DNA of 64,000 nucleotides from UKL13-2 sp044229235 (GCA_044229235.1 JBGATH010000010.1:37008-101007), one strand, 5' to 3'; shown: positions 27,659 to 35,975, counted from the stretch's first letter. Notes: generated from the sequence alone by a model not told the origin. Made by a program: numbers and translations.

Positions 27659-29128
27659 ATGAATGCCCTGCTCGGTTTTGTGGTGCTGTATCTGCTCGGC
27701 ACGCTTGCCATCGGCGTTTACGCCGGCACCCGGGTGAAAAACTCCGCCGATTTCGCCGTCGCCGGCCGCAGCCTGCCGCTGGTGATGATCATTACCACCA
27801 CCTTTGCCACCTGGTTCGGTGCGGAGACGGTGCTGGGCATCAGCGCCAAATTCGTCTCCGGCGGTCTCAACAGCGTGGTCGAAGATCCGTTCGGCGCATC
27901 CATGTGCCTGGTGTTTGTCGGCATATTCTTTGCGGCCAAGCTCTACCGCATGAACCTGCTCACCATCGGCGACTTCTACCGCAAGCGCTACGGCAAGGGC
28001 GTGGAGATTTTCTGCTCGATCACCATCATCCTGTCGTATCTCGGCTGGGTGGCCGCGCAGATCACCGCGCTGGGGCTGGTGTTCAACATCGTTTCCGGCG
28101 GGGAAATCAGCGCCGAGACGGGCATGTTCATCGGCACCCTCTCGGTACTGGTGTACGTGCTGTTCGGCGGCATGATGGCAGTGGCCTGGACCGACTTCAT
28201 CCAGATGATCGTGCTCATCATCGGCCTGTCGATCATTGCCTGGATGGCCAGCGATATGGCGGGCGGCACCGACAAAGTGCTGGCGCTGGCGCAGACCAAC
28301 GACTGGTTCCGGTTCCTGCCCGAGCCCAAGTTCAAGGACGTGATGTTTTTCATTGCTGCCGGCATCACCATGATGCTCGGTTCCATTCCGCAGCAGGACG
28401 TGTTCCAGCGCGTCATGTCGGCCAAGGATGCCAAGACCGCCTCGCGCGGCGCCGTCATCGGCGGCCTCTGTTACCTGGCATTCGCGTTTGTGCCCATGTT
28501 CATCGTGGTGTGCGCCATGCTGATCATGCCGGCCGAGGCCAAGGACATGCTGGCCAATGACGCGCAAAAGATACTGCCCACGCTGATCCTCACCAAGATG
28601 CCGTTCATCGCGCAGGTGATTTTCTTTGGCGCGCTACTGTCGGCCATCAAGTCCTGCGCTTCTGCCACGCTGCTGGCGCCCTCCACGGCATTCGTCGAGA
28701 ACATCTACAAGCAGCTGCGGCCGCACATGACCGACAAGCACGAGCTCAGGGCCTTCCGCATCAGCCTGGCGGTGTTCACCGCCAGCGTACTGGCCTATGC
28801 CATCGCCATGAAGGGCACGCCCATCTACGAACAGGTTTCCAACGCTTATCAGGTCACGCTGGTGGGCGCGTTCATTCCGCTGGTGTGCGGCCTGTACTGG
28901 AAACGCGCCACGCGCCAGGGCGCGATCACCTCGATCGCGCTGGGCATCACCACCTGGCTCATCCTGCTGGCCACGCCATTGAAGGAAGATATCCCGCCGC
29001 AACTGGCCGGGGTGCTGATGGCGGCCATCGGCATGGTGGTCGGTTCGCTGGCGTCCAAGCCGCACGAGCACCATGCGCATCCGGTACCGCCGGCAGACGG
29101 CGCGCATCCCGCAGCCCACCACGGCTAG
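27659..29128 (+). CDS. sodium:solute symporter family transporter
   Basis: Multi-helix secondary transporter of the SSS (PutP-like) family, 489 aa with about 13 hydrophobic helices. Family features include YLLGTLAIGVYAGTRVKNSA at the first helix and AGRSLPLVMIITTTFATWFG in the second. The C-terminus is His-rich (HEHHAHPVPP, AHHG). The substrate cannot be deduced. The start at 27659 has GAGGA 10 bases upstream. It reads in the same direction as ubiB with a 108-base gap. Confidence 0.88.
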   Translation: MNALLGFVVLYLLGTLAIGVYAGTRVKNSADFAVAGRSLPLVMIITTTFATWFGAETVLGISAKFVSGGLNSVVEDPFGASMCLVFVGIFFAAKLYRMNLLTIGDFYRKRYGKGVEIFCSITIILSYLGWVAAQITALGLVFNIVSGGEISAETGMFIGTLSVLVYVLFGGMMAVAWTDFIQMIVLIIGLSIIAWMASDMAGGTDKVLALAQTNDWFRFLPEPKFKDVMFFIAAGITMMLGSIPQQDVFQRVMSAKDAKTASRGAVIGGLCYLAFAFVPMFIVVCAMLIMPAEAKDMLANDAQKILPTLILTKMPFIAQVIFFGALLSAIKSCASATLLAPSTAFVENIYKQLRPHMTDKHELRAFRISLAVFTASVLAYAIAMKGTPIYEQVSNAYQVTLVGAFIPLVCGLYWKRATRQGAITSIALGITTWLILLATPLKEDIPPQLAGVLMAAIGMVVGSLASKPHEHHAHPVPPADGAHPAAHHG

Positions 29129-29354
29129 CCCGGCGCCACGCTGAACGGCAGCCGCAAGGCTGCCGCGCCGTCCCGATCGCCGTTCGGCAAGCGCTGCGGC
29201 AAAGTTTCCGCACACGTTCACTGCGGCTTTTGCGCGCCTTGGTCCGCGTTTTTTGCGTTTCGTCGCTTTCCGGTGGAGCCGCAAGAACCGGAACCTTAAT
29301 CTTCGTTCCAAGCAATACGACAGACGTCGATTGCAGGCAACAAGGAGAAAGACC

Positions 29355-29603
29355 ATGAAGACCCGAACCAACACCAGTAAAGACAACACCCTGATGAGCA
29401 CACTGCTCGCCGCCGGCCTGCTGATGGCCCTGGCCGCACCGCTGGTCAGCGCCGATGAGGCGATGAACGACGCCACCAGCCATGCGGTAATGGATTCCGC
29501 CCGCCGCGCGACCGATGTGGTGGTGCCCGGCGCAATGCGCACCACCGTCGAACTGCAGCCCGCCATCATTGTGTCCGCCCCGCGCCTGGTGCGCACCGCC
29601 TGA
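29355..29603 (+). CDS. small secreted hypothetical protein (82 aa)
   Basis: No family is recognised. The N-terminal signal peptide is TLMSTLLAAGLLMALAAPLV, cleaved near SADE. The mature part is only about 48 aa (MDSARRATDVVVPGAMRTTV). AAGGAG sits 8 bases upstream of the ATG. A clear terminator follows at 29683-29717. Codon use is like that of neighbouring genes. Confidence 0.7.
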   Translation: MKTRTNTSKDNTLMSTLLAAGLLMALAAPLVSADEAMNDATSHAVMDSARRATDVVVPGAMRTTVELQPAIIVSAPRLVRTA

Positions 29604-29682
29604 ACCAGACCTGCCTGCCGCTGCTGCCCGAAGCGCTGGCAGCGGAGCCAATCTCTCCCTAGTCGACCCTCCCTCGACTATT

Positions 29683-29717
29683 TGCCCGGGCGCTGAAAGG
29701 CGACCGGGCATTTTTTT
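29683..29717 (+). terminator. intrinsic terminator
   Basis: Stem TGCCCGG / CCGGGCA followed by TTTTTTT, downstream of the small secreted protein gene. Confidence 0.88.
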
Positions 29718-29808
29718 ACCAACGTAGCGAAATCACCACTTTGTCATTTTGTTTTCACAACCCGCAGGCAACATCCATCGTGTTCCCGGACTGACCATCG
29801 AGCCGACC

Positions 29809-29994
29809 ATGACCGCAAGCAACCCGCCACGTTTCAGCAACGCGCCTTCCAACCCCGCTGCCAGCGATGGCTTCAGCTCGCGCTGGGTGCAATTCAACCG
29901 TGCGCTGGCCGCCAGTGCGGCGGTTACGCTGCGCCCGGGACTGCAGGGGCGCTGGAAGCCGTCGGACCGCGTGGTCATCGCCACCGGCGCCTGA
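29809..29994 (+). CDS. hypothetical small protein (61 aa)
   Basis: MTASNPPRFSNAPSNPAASD opens a short soluble protein ending KPSDRVVIATGA. Codon use is normal for the window, but the ribosome site is weak and no family is recognised. It lies 125 bases ahead of the first LytS-type kinase and could be part of that locus. An in-frame start 20 codons earlier is also possible. Confidence 0.45.
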   Translation: MTASNPPRFSNAPSNPAASDGFSSRWVQFNRALAASAAVTLRPGLQGRWKPSDRVVIATGA

Positions 29995-30119
29995 ACCTGA
30001 CTCCTTGCGCGCGGACCGGTTCCGCGCCAGCGTGACGCGCCGGCGCGCTCCGGCCCCGGCTTTCCGCGCCCTGTCGCAGCAGCACCCCGCCCCGCGCCGA
30101 CTGGCGCTATCCTTCGGGC

Positions 30120-31184
30120 ATGAAATTCGCCCTCGCCTTCTTACGCAGCTTCACCGTCCGCCGGATCTTTCTGGCCATGGTGCTGACCACCGTCGCGTGC
30201 GCCATCATCAAACCGTACTTCTCGATGGACGTGACCTTCTATGCACTTTGGACCCGCCTGCTGATCGTGGCGCTGGTGATGCTGATCACGTTCGTCGCCA
30301 CCGAGACGGTGTATCCGCTGATCGAGCGGCCGCGCATCAAGCTGATGCATGCGCAGTTCATCGCCATGACCATCGGCTCGGTGATCGGTACCATTGCCTC
30401 GGGGCTTGCCATCGGCCGCTCACTGGAACAGATGGTGACGATCGAGCCGATCCTGTGGGGCATGATGTTTTTCACCGGGACCGGCATCGCGCTCGGCGTG
30501 TTGACCGCGACCGTGCTGGTCTACCGTGAGCAGGCGGCGCGCGCCGAAGCCGACATCGCCCGGGCGGATTCGCAACGCCAGCAGCTTGAAAAGCAGGTGC
30601 TTGAAGCGCGCCTGAAACTCATGCAGGCGCAAATCGAGCCGCATTTCCTGTTCAACACCCTGGCCAATGTGCAACACCTGGTGGAAGCCAATCCGCCGGT
30701 GGCGGCGCGCACCCTTGAGAGCCTGATCACCTACCTGCGCGCCGCGCTGCCGGAAATGCGCGAGGGCGGCACCACGCTGGGCCGCGAGGCCGACATGGCG
30801 CGCGCCTATCTGGAAATCCAGCAAATCCGCATGGGATCGCGCCTCACCTTCAGCGTGGACATCCCTCCGCACATGCGTGACCAGAGTTTCCCGCCGATGA
30901 TGCTGATGACCCTGGTCGAAAACGCCGTCAAGCACGGCATCGATCCGCTGCAGACCGGCGGCGACATTCGCGTCTCCGCCACGCGCGCCGGCGACGGCAC
31001 GCTCGATGTGCGCGTGACCGACAACGGCCAGGGGCTGTCGCACTCGCATGGCATGGGCATAGGACTGCAGAATATCCGCGAGCGGCTGACTGCCTTGTTT
31101 GGCAAGGACGCGAAGCTGCTGCTGGAGGAAAATGCCCCGCGTGGCCTGGTGGCGCGCATCGTCGTGACCCAGCCGAAGGAGTGA
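30120..31184 (+). CDS. LytS/YehU-type sensor histidine kinase (module A)
   Basis: Membrane kinase of 354 aa that should phosphorylate the LytTR regulator downstream. It has four hydrophobic helices in residues 15-135 and a short coiled coil. The His_kinase domain carries phospho-acceptor His175 in IEPHFLFNTLANVQ. The ATPase domain has an N-box (LVENAVKHGI) and G-boxes (DNGQGL, GIGLQNIRERL). There is no periplasmic sensor domain of note, so the stimulus may be sensed in the membrane. Its stop (31182-31184) lies inside the first copy of a 35-base direct repeat that also holds the regulator's ribosome site. Confidence 0.92.
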   Translation: MKFALAFLRSFTVRRIFLAMVLTTVACAIIKPYFSMDVTFYALWTRLLIVALVMLITFVATETVYPLIERPRIKLMHAQFIAMTIGSVIGTIASGLAIGRSLEQMVTIEPILWGMMFFTGTGIALGVLTATVLVYREQAARAEADIARADSQRQQLEKQVLEARLKLMQAQIEPHFLFNTLANVQHLVEANPPVAARTLESLITYLRAALPEMREGGTTLGREADMARAYLEIQQIRMGSRLTFSVDIPPHMRDQSFPPMMLMTLVENAVKHGIDPLQTGGDIRVSATRAGDGTLDVRVTDNGQGLSHSHGMGIGLQNIRERLTALFGKDAKLLLEENAPRGLVARIVVTQPKE

Positions 31185-31393
31185 ATTGTGCCCACCGCGA
31201 TCATTGCCGACACGGGAGCGGGGGTTTCGCCCGATGTGACTGCGCACATCGGGTGCCCGCGAGCGAACAAGCGCCCTGGCGGGCGCGCGTGAGTGCCGAA
31301 TTGATAGCTGATTTGAGCGCAGACATGAACGCCAGTGCATTGGCTGCCCCATTTCCGCAGGAGTGAATTGTGCCCACCGCGATCATTGCCGAC
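31177..31393 (+). repeat. inserted two-hairpin element bounded by a 35-base direct repeat (locus A)
   Basis: Direct repeats at 31177-31211 and 31359-31393 are identical. They contain the AGGAG site, the GTG start and the first codons (GTGCCCACCGCGATCATTGC) of the LytTR regulator. Between them are 147 bases that begin GGGAGCGGGGGTTTCGCCC. These include hairpins CCCGATGTG-ACTGCG-CACATCGGG and GCGCCC-TGGC-GGGCGC. A related element lies at 35891-35975. The first copy opens a decoy frame that stops at 31292. Confidence 0.85.
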
Positions 31394-32152
31394 GACGAAC
31401 CTCTCCTCCGCGATCAACTGAAGCTGCGCCTGGGCAAACTGTGGCCCGAGCTCAAGCTGGCCGGCGAAGCGGTCAACGGTGCGGAGGCGCTCGCGCTGTT
31501 TGAAGAACTGGAACCGGACGTGGTGTTCCTGGATATTCACATGCCGGTCATGAACGGGCTCGAGGCGGCGCGCATGATCGGCCGCGGGCGCAGCAAGCGC
31601 GCCCACATCGTCTTCATCACCGCCTTCGATGAACATGCCGTGGAGGCGTTCGAACGTGGCGCGATTGACTACGTGCTCAAGCCCTTCAACGAAGCGCGCC
31701 TGTCGGAAACCGTGGCGCGCCTGCAGGAGCGATTGGCTGCCGGTGAACCGCCTGAGGAGAACGCCGACGATGACGTGGCCCGTGTCCTCAGGCAGCTTTC
31801 CGCGCGCATGGGCATGCCCGCGGAAAGCTACCTGAAATGGATCAAGGCCAGCGTCGGCCAGACCGTGCGCCTGATCCCCGTCGATGAGGTGCTCTACTTC
31901 CAGTCCGACGAAAAGTACACGCGGGTGGCGCTGGACGATGGCGAGGTGCTGATCCGCAAGCCGATCAAGGAACTGCTGGAAGAACTCGACCCCGAGCAGT
32001 TCTGGCAAATCCATCGCGCCACCATCGTCAACACCCGCGCCATCGCCGGTGTCGTGCGCGGCCTGCGCGACCAAGCCGACCTGAAACTCAAAGGCCGCCC
32101 CGAAACCCTAACCGTCAGTCGCAACTTCACGCATTTGTTTAAGCAGATGTAA
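31370..32152 (+). CDS. LytTR-family response regulator (module A)
   Basis: DNA-binding regulator of 260 aa. It has a receiver domain (IIADDEP, phospho-acceptor Asp55 in VVFLDIHMPVMNG, K in YVLKPF) and a C-terminal LytTR domain (RLIPVDEVLYFQSDEKYTRV, FWQIHRATIVNT, LTVSRNFTHLFKQM). The start is GTG at 31370 with AGGAG 7 bases upstream. The whole start region is duplicated upstream by an insertion. It pairs with the preceding kinase although the two are now 185 bases apart. The target genes are unknown. Confidence 0.92.
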   Translation: MPTAIIADDEPLLRDQLKLRLGKLWPELKLAGEAVNGAEALALFEELEPDVVFLDIHMPVMNGLEAARMIGRGRSKRAHIVFITAFDEHAVEAFERGAIDYVLKPFNEARLSETVARLQERLAAGEPPEENADDDVARVLRQLSARMGMPAESYLKWIKASVGQTVRLIPVDEVLYFQSDEKYTRVALDDGEVLIRKPIKELLEELDPEQFWQIHRATIVNTRAIAGVVRGLRDQADLKLKGRPETLTVSRNFTHLFKQM

Positions 32153-32160
32153 GACCTCTA

Positions 32161-32370
32161 AGGGAGGAGCAGGGGCCCCGCTCGCGGGGATGCGACCCCG
32201 CAGAGGGCTTAGGCGAGCGACTCGCAGTCGATGTAGTTCGCGAAACAGTTCAGAGCGAGCGGCTTGAAGGGAAGAGCAGGGGCCCCGTTCACGGGGATGC
32301 GACCCCGGAAAAAACTTAGGCGAGCGACTCGCGGTCGATGTAGTTCGCGAAACAGTTCAGAGCGAGCGGC
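32161..32370 (+). repeat. 107-bp tandem direct repeat, two units
   Basis: Unit 1 starts AGGGAGGAGCAGGGGCCCCG at 32161 and unit 2 AGGGAAGAGCAGGGGCCCCG at 32268. Both end CAGTTCAGAGCGAGCGGC. Each contains GGGGCCCCG..CGGGGATGCGACCCCG, a GCGAG-CGA-CTCGC hairpin and TTCGCGAA. A remnant (GTCAGAGCGAGCGGCC) follows the second LytTR gene near 36815. Differences between units keep the stems largely paired. Confidence 0.85.
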
Positions 32371-32473
32371 CGTAGGGAATTTTTCGTAGCAACAAAGTTA
32401 ATCGTCGCATCAACACTGGCCTGCTGCGCGGGCAAGCTCCGCGCCTCCGGTTCCAAGCGAGTTCACATTAGTG

Positions 32474-32597
32474 CACTTCCCTCTTTTCTAAAGCGGGTGA
32501 GGCGGGGATTTCGCGAAGCATGCTTCGCGCCCGCCAAACGGCATTCCGATGCCGCGGAATGCGCGACCTGCAAGGGGGGAGGGAGATTTTCGGTGTT
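32474..32597 (+). repeat. long form of the CCCCCTTT/AAAGGGGG repeat
   Basis: The outer parts are CCCTCTTTTCTAAAGCGGG and GCAAGGGGGGAGGGAGATTT. The insert holds CGCGAAG-CATG-CTTCGCG (32512-32529) and GCATTCCG-ATGCCG-CGGAATGC (32541-32562). Compared with the copy at 7830-7950, the second stem differs at five of eight positions yet remains fully paired, and the loop is nearly conserved. Confidence 0.82.
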
Positions 32598-32618
32598 CAC
32601 CACCATTCAGTCGCCCCA

Positions 32619-32656
32619 AAATCCCTCTCAGTCTCCCTTTAGGAAAGGGAGAAGTG
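32619..32656 (-). repeat. CCCCCTTT/AAAGGGGG repeat, short form (CTCCC variant)
   Basis: AAAATCCCTCTCAGTCTCCC followed by TTTAGGAAAGGGAGAAG. The stem reads CTCCC/GGGAG instead of CCCCC/GGGGG, so pairing is kept. It forms a tail-to-tail pair with the long copy at 32474. Confidence 0.75.
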
Positions 32657-32846
32657 CCTTGCGATGAGCACGAAAAAGCGCGTTCGCCTGGGGATTTTAA
32701 GAATTTCCTGAAAACCCCCCATCTGGACTCCGGTACATGCGGCAGCGGAACCAGTGGAACAAGCCCCCAAGATTGCTCATCCTCCAGGGAATGGAATTTT
32801 TCGCAGCAAAGCAACAAATCGCCGCATCAATAGTCCTTGATCAACC

Positions 32847-32918
32847 GCCAAACTCAAGCACCGGCGCGCCTCCCAGGCCAAAAAGCCCTGAAGACCCGCG
32901 CCAATGCTGGACTTTTGC
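32847..32918. repeat. ~70-bp inverted-repeat element, copy 5 of 6 (reversed)
   Basis: Arms GCCAAACTCAAGCACCGGCG and CGCGCCAATGCTGGACTTTT. The middle CAGGCCAAAAAGCCCTG is the reverse orientation of copies 1, 3, 4 and 6. Confidence 0.78.
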
Positions 32919-33112
32919 CGATTTCACACTGTTTTACACTCTGAAAACGTAAATTTCGCCGCGAGTCCGTCCGGCTTGCCTGCAATCCGACCCGCGAATT
33001 CTGCGTTTCCACCGCCCGCGCCTTGAGGGTGATGGCGCCCCCCCCTATTCTGCAAGCATGAAAAGAGGCCGGGCGAAGCCGTCCGGACCCTCGCGTAAAC
33101 TGCGGAAAAATC

Positions 33113-35419
33113 ATGTTCAAGGCAATTGGCGACTTCATTCATCGCACCCCCTGGTGGGCGATGGTTCTGCTGGGATTCTCGGTACTGCTGCTGCTGGTGG
33201 CGTTCTCGGCGCCGGTCCACGTGCTGCGGTTGTCGGAAAGCGGTGCGACGCCGCAGGAACGCCAGGCCATCAAGCGCGAGATTGACCGCGCGTTCGGCGA
33301 TAACGCTCTCAACATCGCCGAAAACATCGTTGAAGCCATCAAGGACCGTTCCGCCGATCCGGCGCGCAAGGCGGAGATGGAACGCGCGCTGAGTGAAATC
33401 GCCCAGGCACGCAAGGAGATCTTCAAGGCGCAGCGCGATGCCACCGCGTCGGCGCGCGACGCCATGCGCGAAGCGCAGGACAATGCCCTGGAAGCCGCTG
33501 TCAACGCCGCCGAAGGCGCGCTGGATTCGGCTCGCGAGGCGCGCGAAGCCGTTGAAGAGGCAAAATCCGAGGCGGCCGACAAGCTCAAGTCGACCGGGGC
33601 CGATTCGGCCGCGGCGCTGGCAGCCTTCGACGAAATGATCAAAACCGCGCGCGCCAAGGAAGCCGGCGCGCGCGAGTCCCTGAAGAAGCTTCAGGCGACG
33701 CGAAAGCGCGGTATCTCGATCGGTGTCGACATGGGCGACGCCTTCAAGATTGATGCCCAACCCGAATCCAGCGGCAAGGCCAGCGCCAGCGTCAGCATCG
33801 ATGAAAAAGGCGTAAAGAAGAAGTTCGTCATCCCCTTGCCCGATGCACCCGGTGCCCCTAGTGCACCAACCTCGCCCGCTGCCCCTGGCGCTCCCGGCGC
33901 ACCCAAGGCGCCGTCCGCGCCAAAGGCACCCCAGGCCATGAACGCCCCGGCAGCCCCGTCGGCGCCCGGCGCGCCTTCGGCTCCCGGCAGCGACAAAGGC
34001 GTGGACTTCGACGGCACCATTGCCGGCAGGCGCGTCAAGGGCAACATCAACATCGACGACAACGGCAAGATCGGCATCCACCTGCCTTCCATGGCACCGA
34101 TGCCGCCGCTGCCACCCGAGTTGCGTGAGGACATCAAGAGCGGCGTGGCTTCCGACGTGCGCCGCATCGGCATCGGCTCGGCCATGGTGCTGGCCTTCAT
34201 CCCGATTTTCATCATGATGCTGATCGCCAAGTACTTCATCGACCGCTCGCGCCGTGCCCAGGCTTTCGCCGAACAAAAGAAGCAGGAAGCGGAAGTCAGC
34301 AATGTGCATCGCCAGGTCACCGAGGCGCGCCTGCAGGCGTTGCAAGCGCAGGTGGAGCCGCACTTCCTGTACAACACCCTGGCCAATGTGCAGGCATTGA
34401 CCGAAGTCGACCCTGCGCAGGCCAACCAGATGACCGGCCACCTTATCCAGTACCTGCGCTCCTCGCTGCCGAAAATGCGCGAGAACACCTCGACGGTTGG
34501 CCAGGAACTCGAGCTGGTGCGCGCCTACCTCAACATCCTGAAGATGCGCATGGGTGCAAGGCTGGAGTTCGCTATCGACTGCCCGGCCGACCTCATGAGC
34601 AAACCGTTCCCGCCCATGATGCTGCCCTCGCTGGTGGAGAACGCCATCAAGCACGGACTGGAACCGCAGAAAGAGGGCGGACGCATCGACGTCATCGTCA
34701 TGCCGGTCATGACCGCGGCGGGCGAACGGATTCGCGTGCTGGTCAAGGATACCGGCCGCGGCCTGACCGATGCGCCGGTCCAGTCCGGCGGCGGGGTGGG
34801 CCTGTCCAATATACGCGAGCGGCTCATCGCCCTTTACGGCGAAGACGGCAAGCTGAGCCTGGAATCAAACGAACCCCGGGGCGTGATCGCCTCGATCGAA
34901 ATCCCTGCCGAACCGATGGTCGCCGCCGGCACCAGCACCTTTAACGGCAACAATGGCAAAACACCCAGCGCCGCCAAGCCGCCGGTGCCGAAGGGATGGT
35001 GGGGCAAGACGCGCTACGCCATCGCCACCACCCACGGGGTATGGGCCAAGATCATGTCCACCACCTTCGTCGCGATGATGATCGGCCTGGCCATCATCTT
35101 CGGCCTCGCCATCGCCGGGCTCTACACCGGTCTTCTGCCGATGAACATCGGCAACTCGCGTATCGAAGGCCTGGAGGGAATGGCGCTGGGCACACTGATG
35201 TTGGTTGCCGTATTCGGCGTGGTCGCGCTGATATTGCTGGTTGTGGTTGGCGTGCTTTACGGCCTGGGCCTGCTGTTCGCCGGGTTGTTGATCATCATCC
35301 CGCTGATCGTGGTGATCGCCGCGTTCCCGGCGCTGGCACCCTTCATCGTGATCGGCTTCCTGGTCTACTGGTTCTGGTTCCGGAAGCGGCGCAAATCCAC
35401 CTCGACCGATGGCGCGTAG
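33113..35419 (+). CDS. LytS-type sensor kinase with Pro/Ala-rich ectodomain and extra C-terminal membrane domain (module B)
   Basis: 768-aa membrane kinase with an unusual plan. TM1 is at residues 16-33. A long Ala/Glu/Lys-rich coiled coil follows at about 45-200, then a Pro/Ala/Gly repeat region at 241-292 (APGAPSAP-type). TM2 is at 355-373. The His_kinase domain carries His417 in VEPHFLYNTLANVQ. The ATPase domain has LVENAIKHGL and GVGLSNIRER. A Gly/Asn/Pro linker then leads to four more hydrophobic segments from about residue 650 to 756, ending basic. The kinase core is closely like that of module A. It is followed by a small membrane protein and its LytTR partner. Confidence 0.9.
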   Translation: MFKAIGDFIHRTPWWAMVLLGFSVLLLLVAFSAPVHVLRLSESGATPQERQAIKREIDRAFGDNALNIAENIVEAIKDRSADPARKAEMERALSEIAQARKEIFKAQRDATASARDAMREAQDNALEAAVNAAEGALDSAREAREAVEEAKSEAADKLKSTGADSAAALAAFDEMIKTARAKEAGARESLKKLQATRKRGISIGVDMGDAFKIDAQPESSGKASASVSIDEKGVKKKFVIPLPDAPGAPSAPTSPAAPGAPGAPKAPSAPKAPQAMNAPAAPSAPGAPSAPGSDKGVDFDGTIAGRRVKGNINIDDNGKIGIHLPSMAPMPPLPPELREDIKSGVASDVRRIGIGSAMVLAFIPIFIMMLIAKYFIDRSRRAQAFAEQKKQEAEVSNVHRQVTEARLQALQAQVEPHFLYNTLANVQALTEVDPAQANQMTGHLIQYLRSSLPKMRENTSTVGQELELVRAYLNILKMRMGARLEFAIDCPADLMSKPFPPMMLPSLVENAIKHGLEPQKEGGRIDVIVMPVMTAAGERIRVLVKDTGRGLTDAPVQSGGGVGLSNIRERLIALYGEDGKLSLESNEPRGVIASIEIPAEPMVAAGTSTFNGNNGKTPSAAKPPVPKGWWGKTRYAIATTHGVWAKIMSTTFVAMMIGLAIIFGLAIAGLYTGLLPMNIGNSRIEGLEGMALGTLMLVAVFGVVALILLVVVGVLYGLGLLFAGLLIIIPLIVVIAAFPALAPFIVIGFLVYWFWFRKRRKSTSTDGA

Positions 35420-35429
35420 GGGCAACACC

Positions 35430-35813
35430 ATGATGCGCCATCCCCTTGCTTCGCTGTTTTCGCCGCTGGTGTTGTTCGGCTGGTTCCTGTGGCCGGATCC
35501 GCTGGCATTCAGCTTTACCGGCATCTGCCGCGCGCTGTTCAGCGCCTACGCCTTGTTTTACACGGCGCTGGCGGCGACCGGCCTGGTCCTGGCCAGCCTG
35601 GGCAAGCGCGGCGGCCGCTGGGAATTGGCCGGTGTGTTCCTGTTCGCGACCATGGTCAGCCTGAGCATCGGCCTGGCCTGGCAAGCCGACGCGCCGCTGG
35701 CCGCGCTGAATTTGCTGCCGCGGCAATTGGGGGATGCGCTACTTGATGCGGTTTGGTGTACGGTATCGGCTTTCGTGCTGATACGCTTCCGGGACACGCC
35801 GCTGCGCGCATGA
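35430..35813 (+). CDS. small hypothetical membrane protein (127 aa)
   Basis: No family is recognised. Four hydrophobic segments are visible (LFSPLVLFGWFLWP, ALFSAYALFYTALAATGLVL, WELAGVFLFATMVSLSIGLA, DAVWCTVSAFVLI). The start at 35430 has AGGGG 8 bases upstream. A longer in-frame start would overlap the kinase gene by 11 bases. Its place between kinase and regulator suggests a role in module B signalling, which is inference from position only. Confidence 0.7.
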   Translation: MMRHPLASLFSPLVLFGWFLWPDPLAFSFTGICRALFSAYALFYTALAATGLVLASLGKRGGRWELAGVFLFATMVSLSIGLAWQADAPLAALNLLPRQLGDALLDAVWCTVSAFVLIRFRDTPLRA

Positions 35814-35867
35814 TGCTTGTCGGCGCTGGATGCCCAGCTGGCGTAGCAACCGATAGAGAATAAGCCG

Positions 35868-35975
35868 CTGCCAGTTACCGCCATCATTGCAACGTGAGCG
35901 GGGGTTTCGCCCGGTGTGCCTGCGCACACCGGGTGCCCGCGAGCGCCCAAGCCGCATGCAGGCGGCGCGGGAGTG
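35868..35975 (+). repeat. fossil regulator start plus two-hairpin element (locus B)
   Basis: CTGCCAGTTACCGCCATCAT followed by TGC (35868-35890) reads L-P-V-T-A-I-I-A. It matches the real start M-P-I-T-A-I-I-A at 36015, with silent differences. It runs straight into GAGCGGGGGTTTCGCCC, the same element as at locus A. Hairpins are CCCGGTGTG-CCTGCG-CACACCGGG and GCCGC-ATGCAG-GCGGC. Relative to locus A, the stem changes are compensated. Confidence 0.8.

Larger units (their letters stand above)
32371..33112. other. gene-free interval upstream of the module B kinase
   Basis: With the tandem repeat before it, this forms about 960 bases without a gene. It holds a long and a short CCCCCTTT-type repeat, copy 5 of the 70-bp element and presumably the promoter of the module B kinase. 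No protein-coding frame is convincing. Confidence 0.6.

Noticed and set aside
31188..31292. 34-codon frame starting at the first copy of the duplicated regulator start
   Set aside because: It shares the regulator's ribosome site and first eight codons only because of the duplication, and the rest is element sequence. I treat it as a decoy by-product, not a gene.
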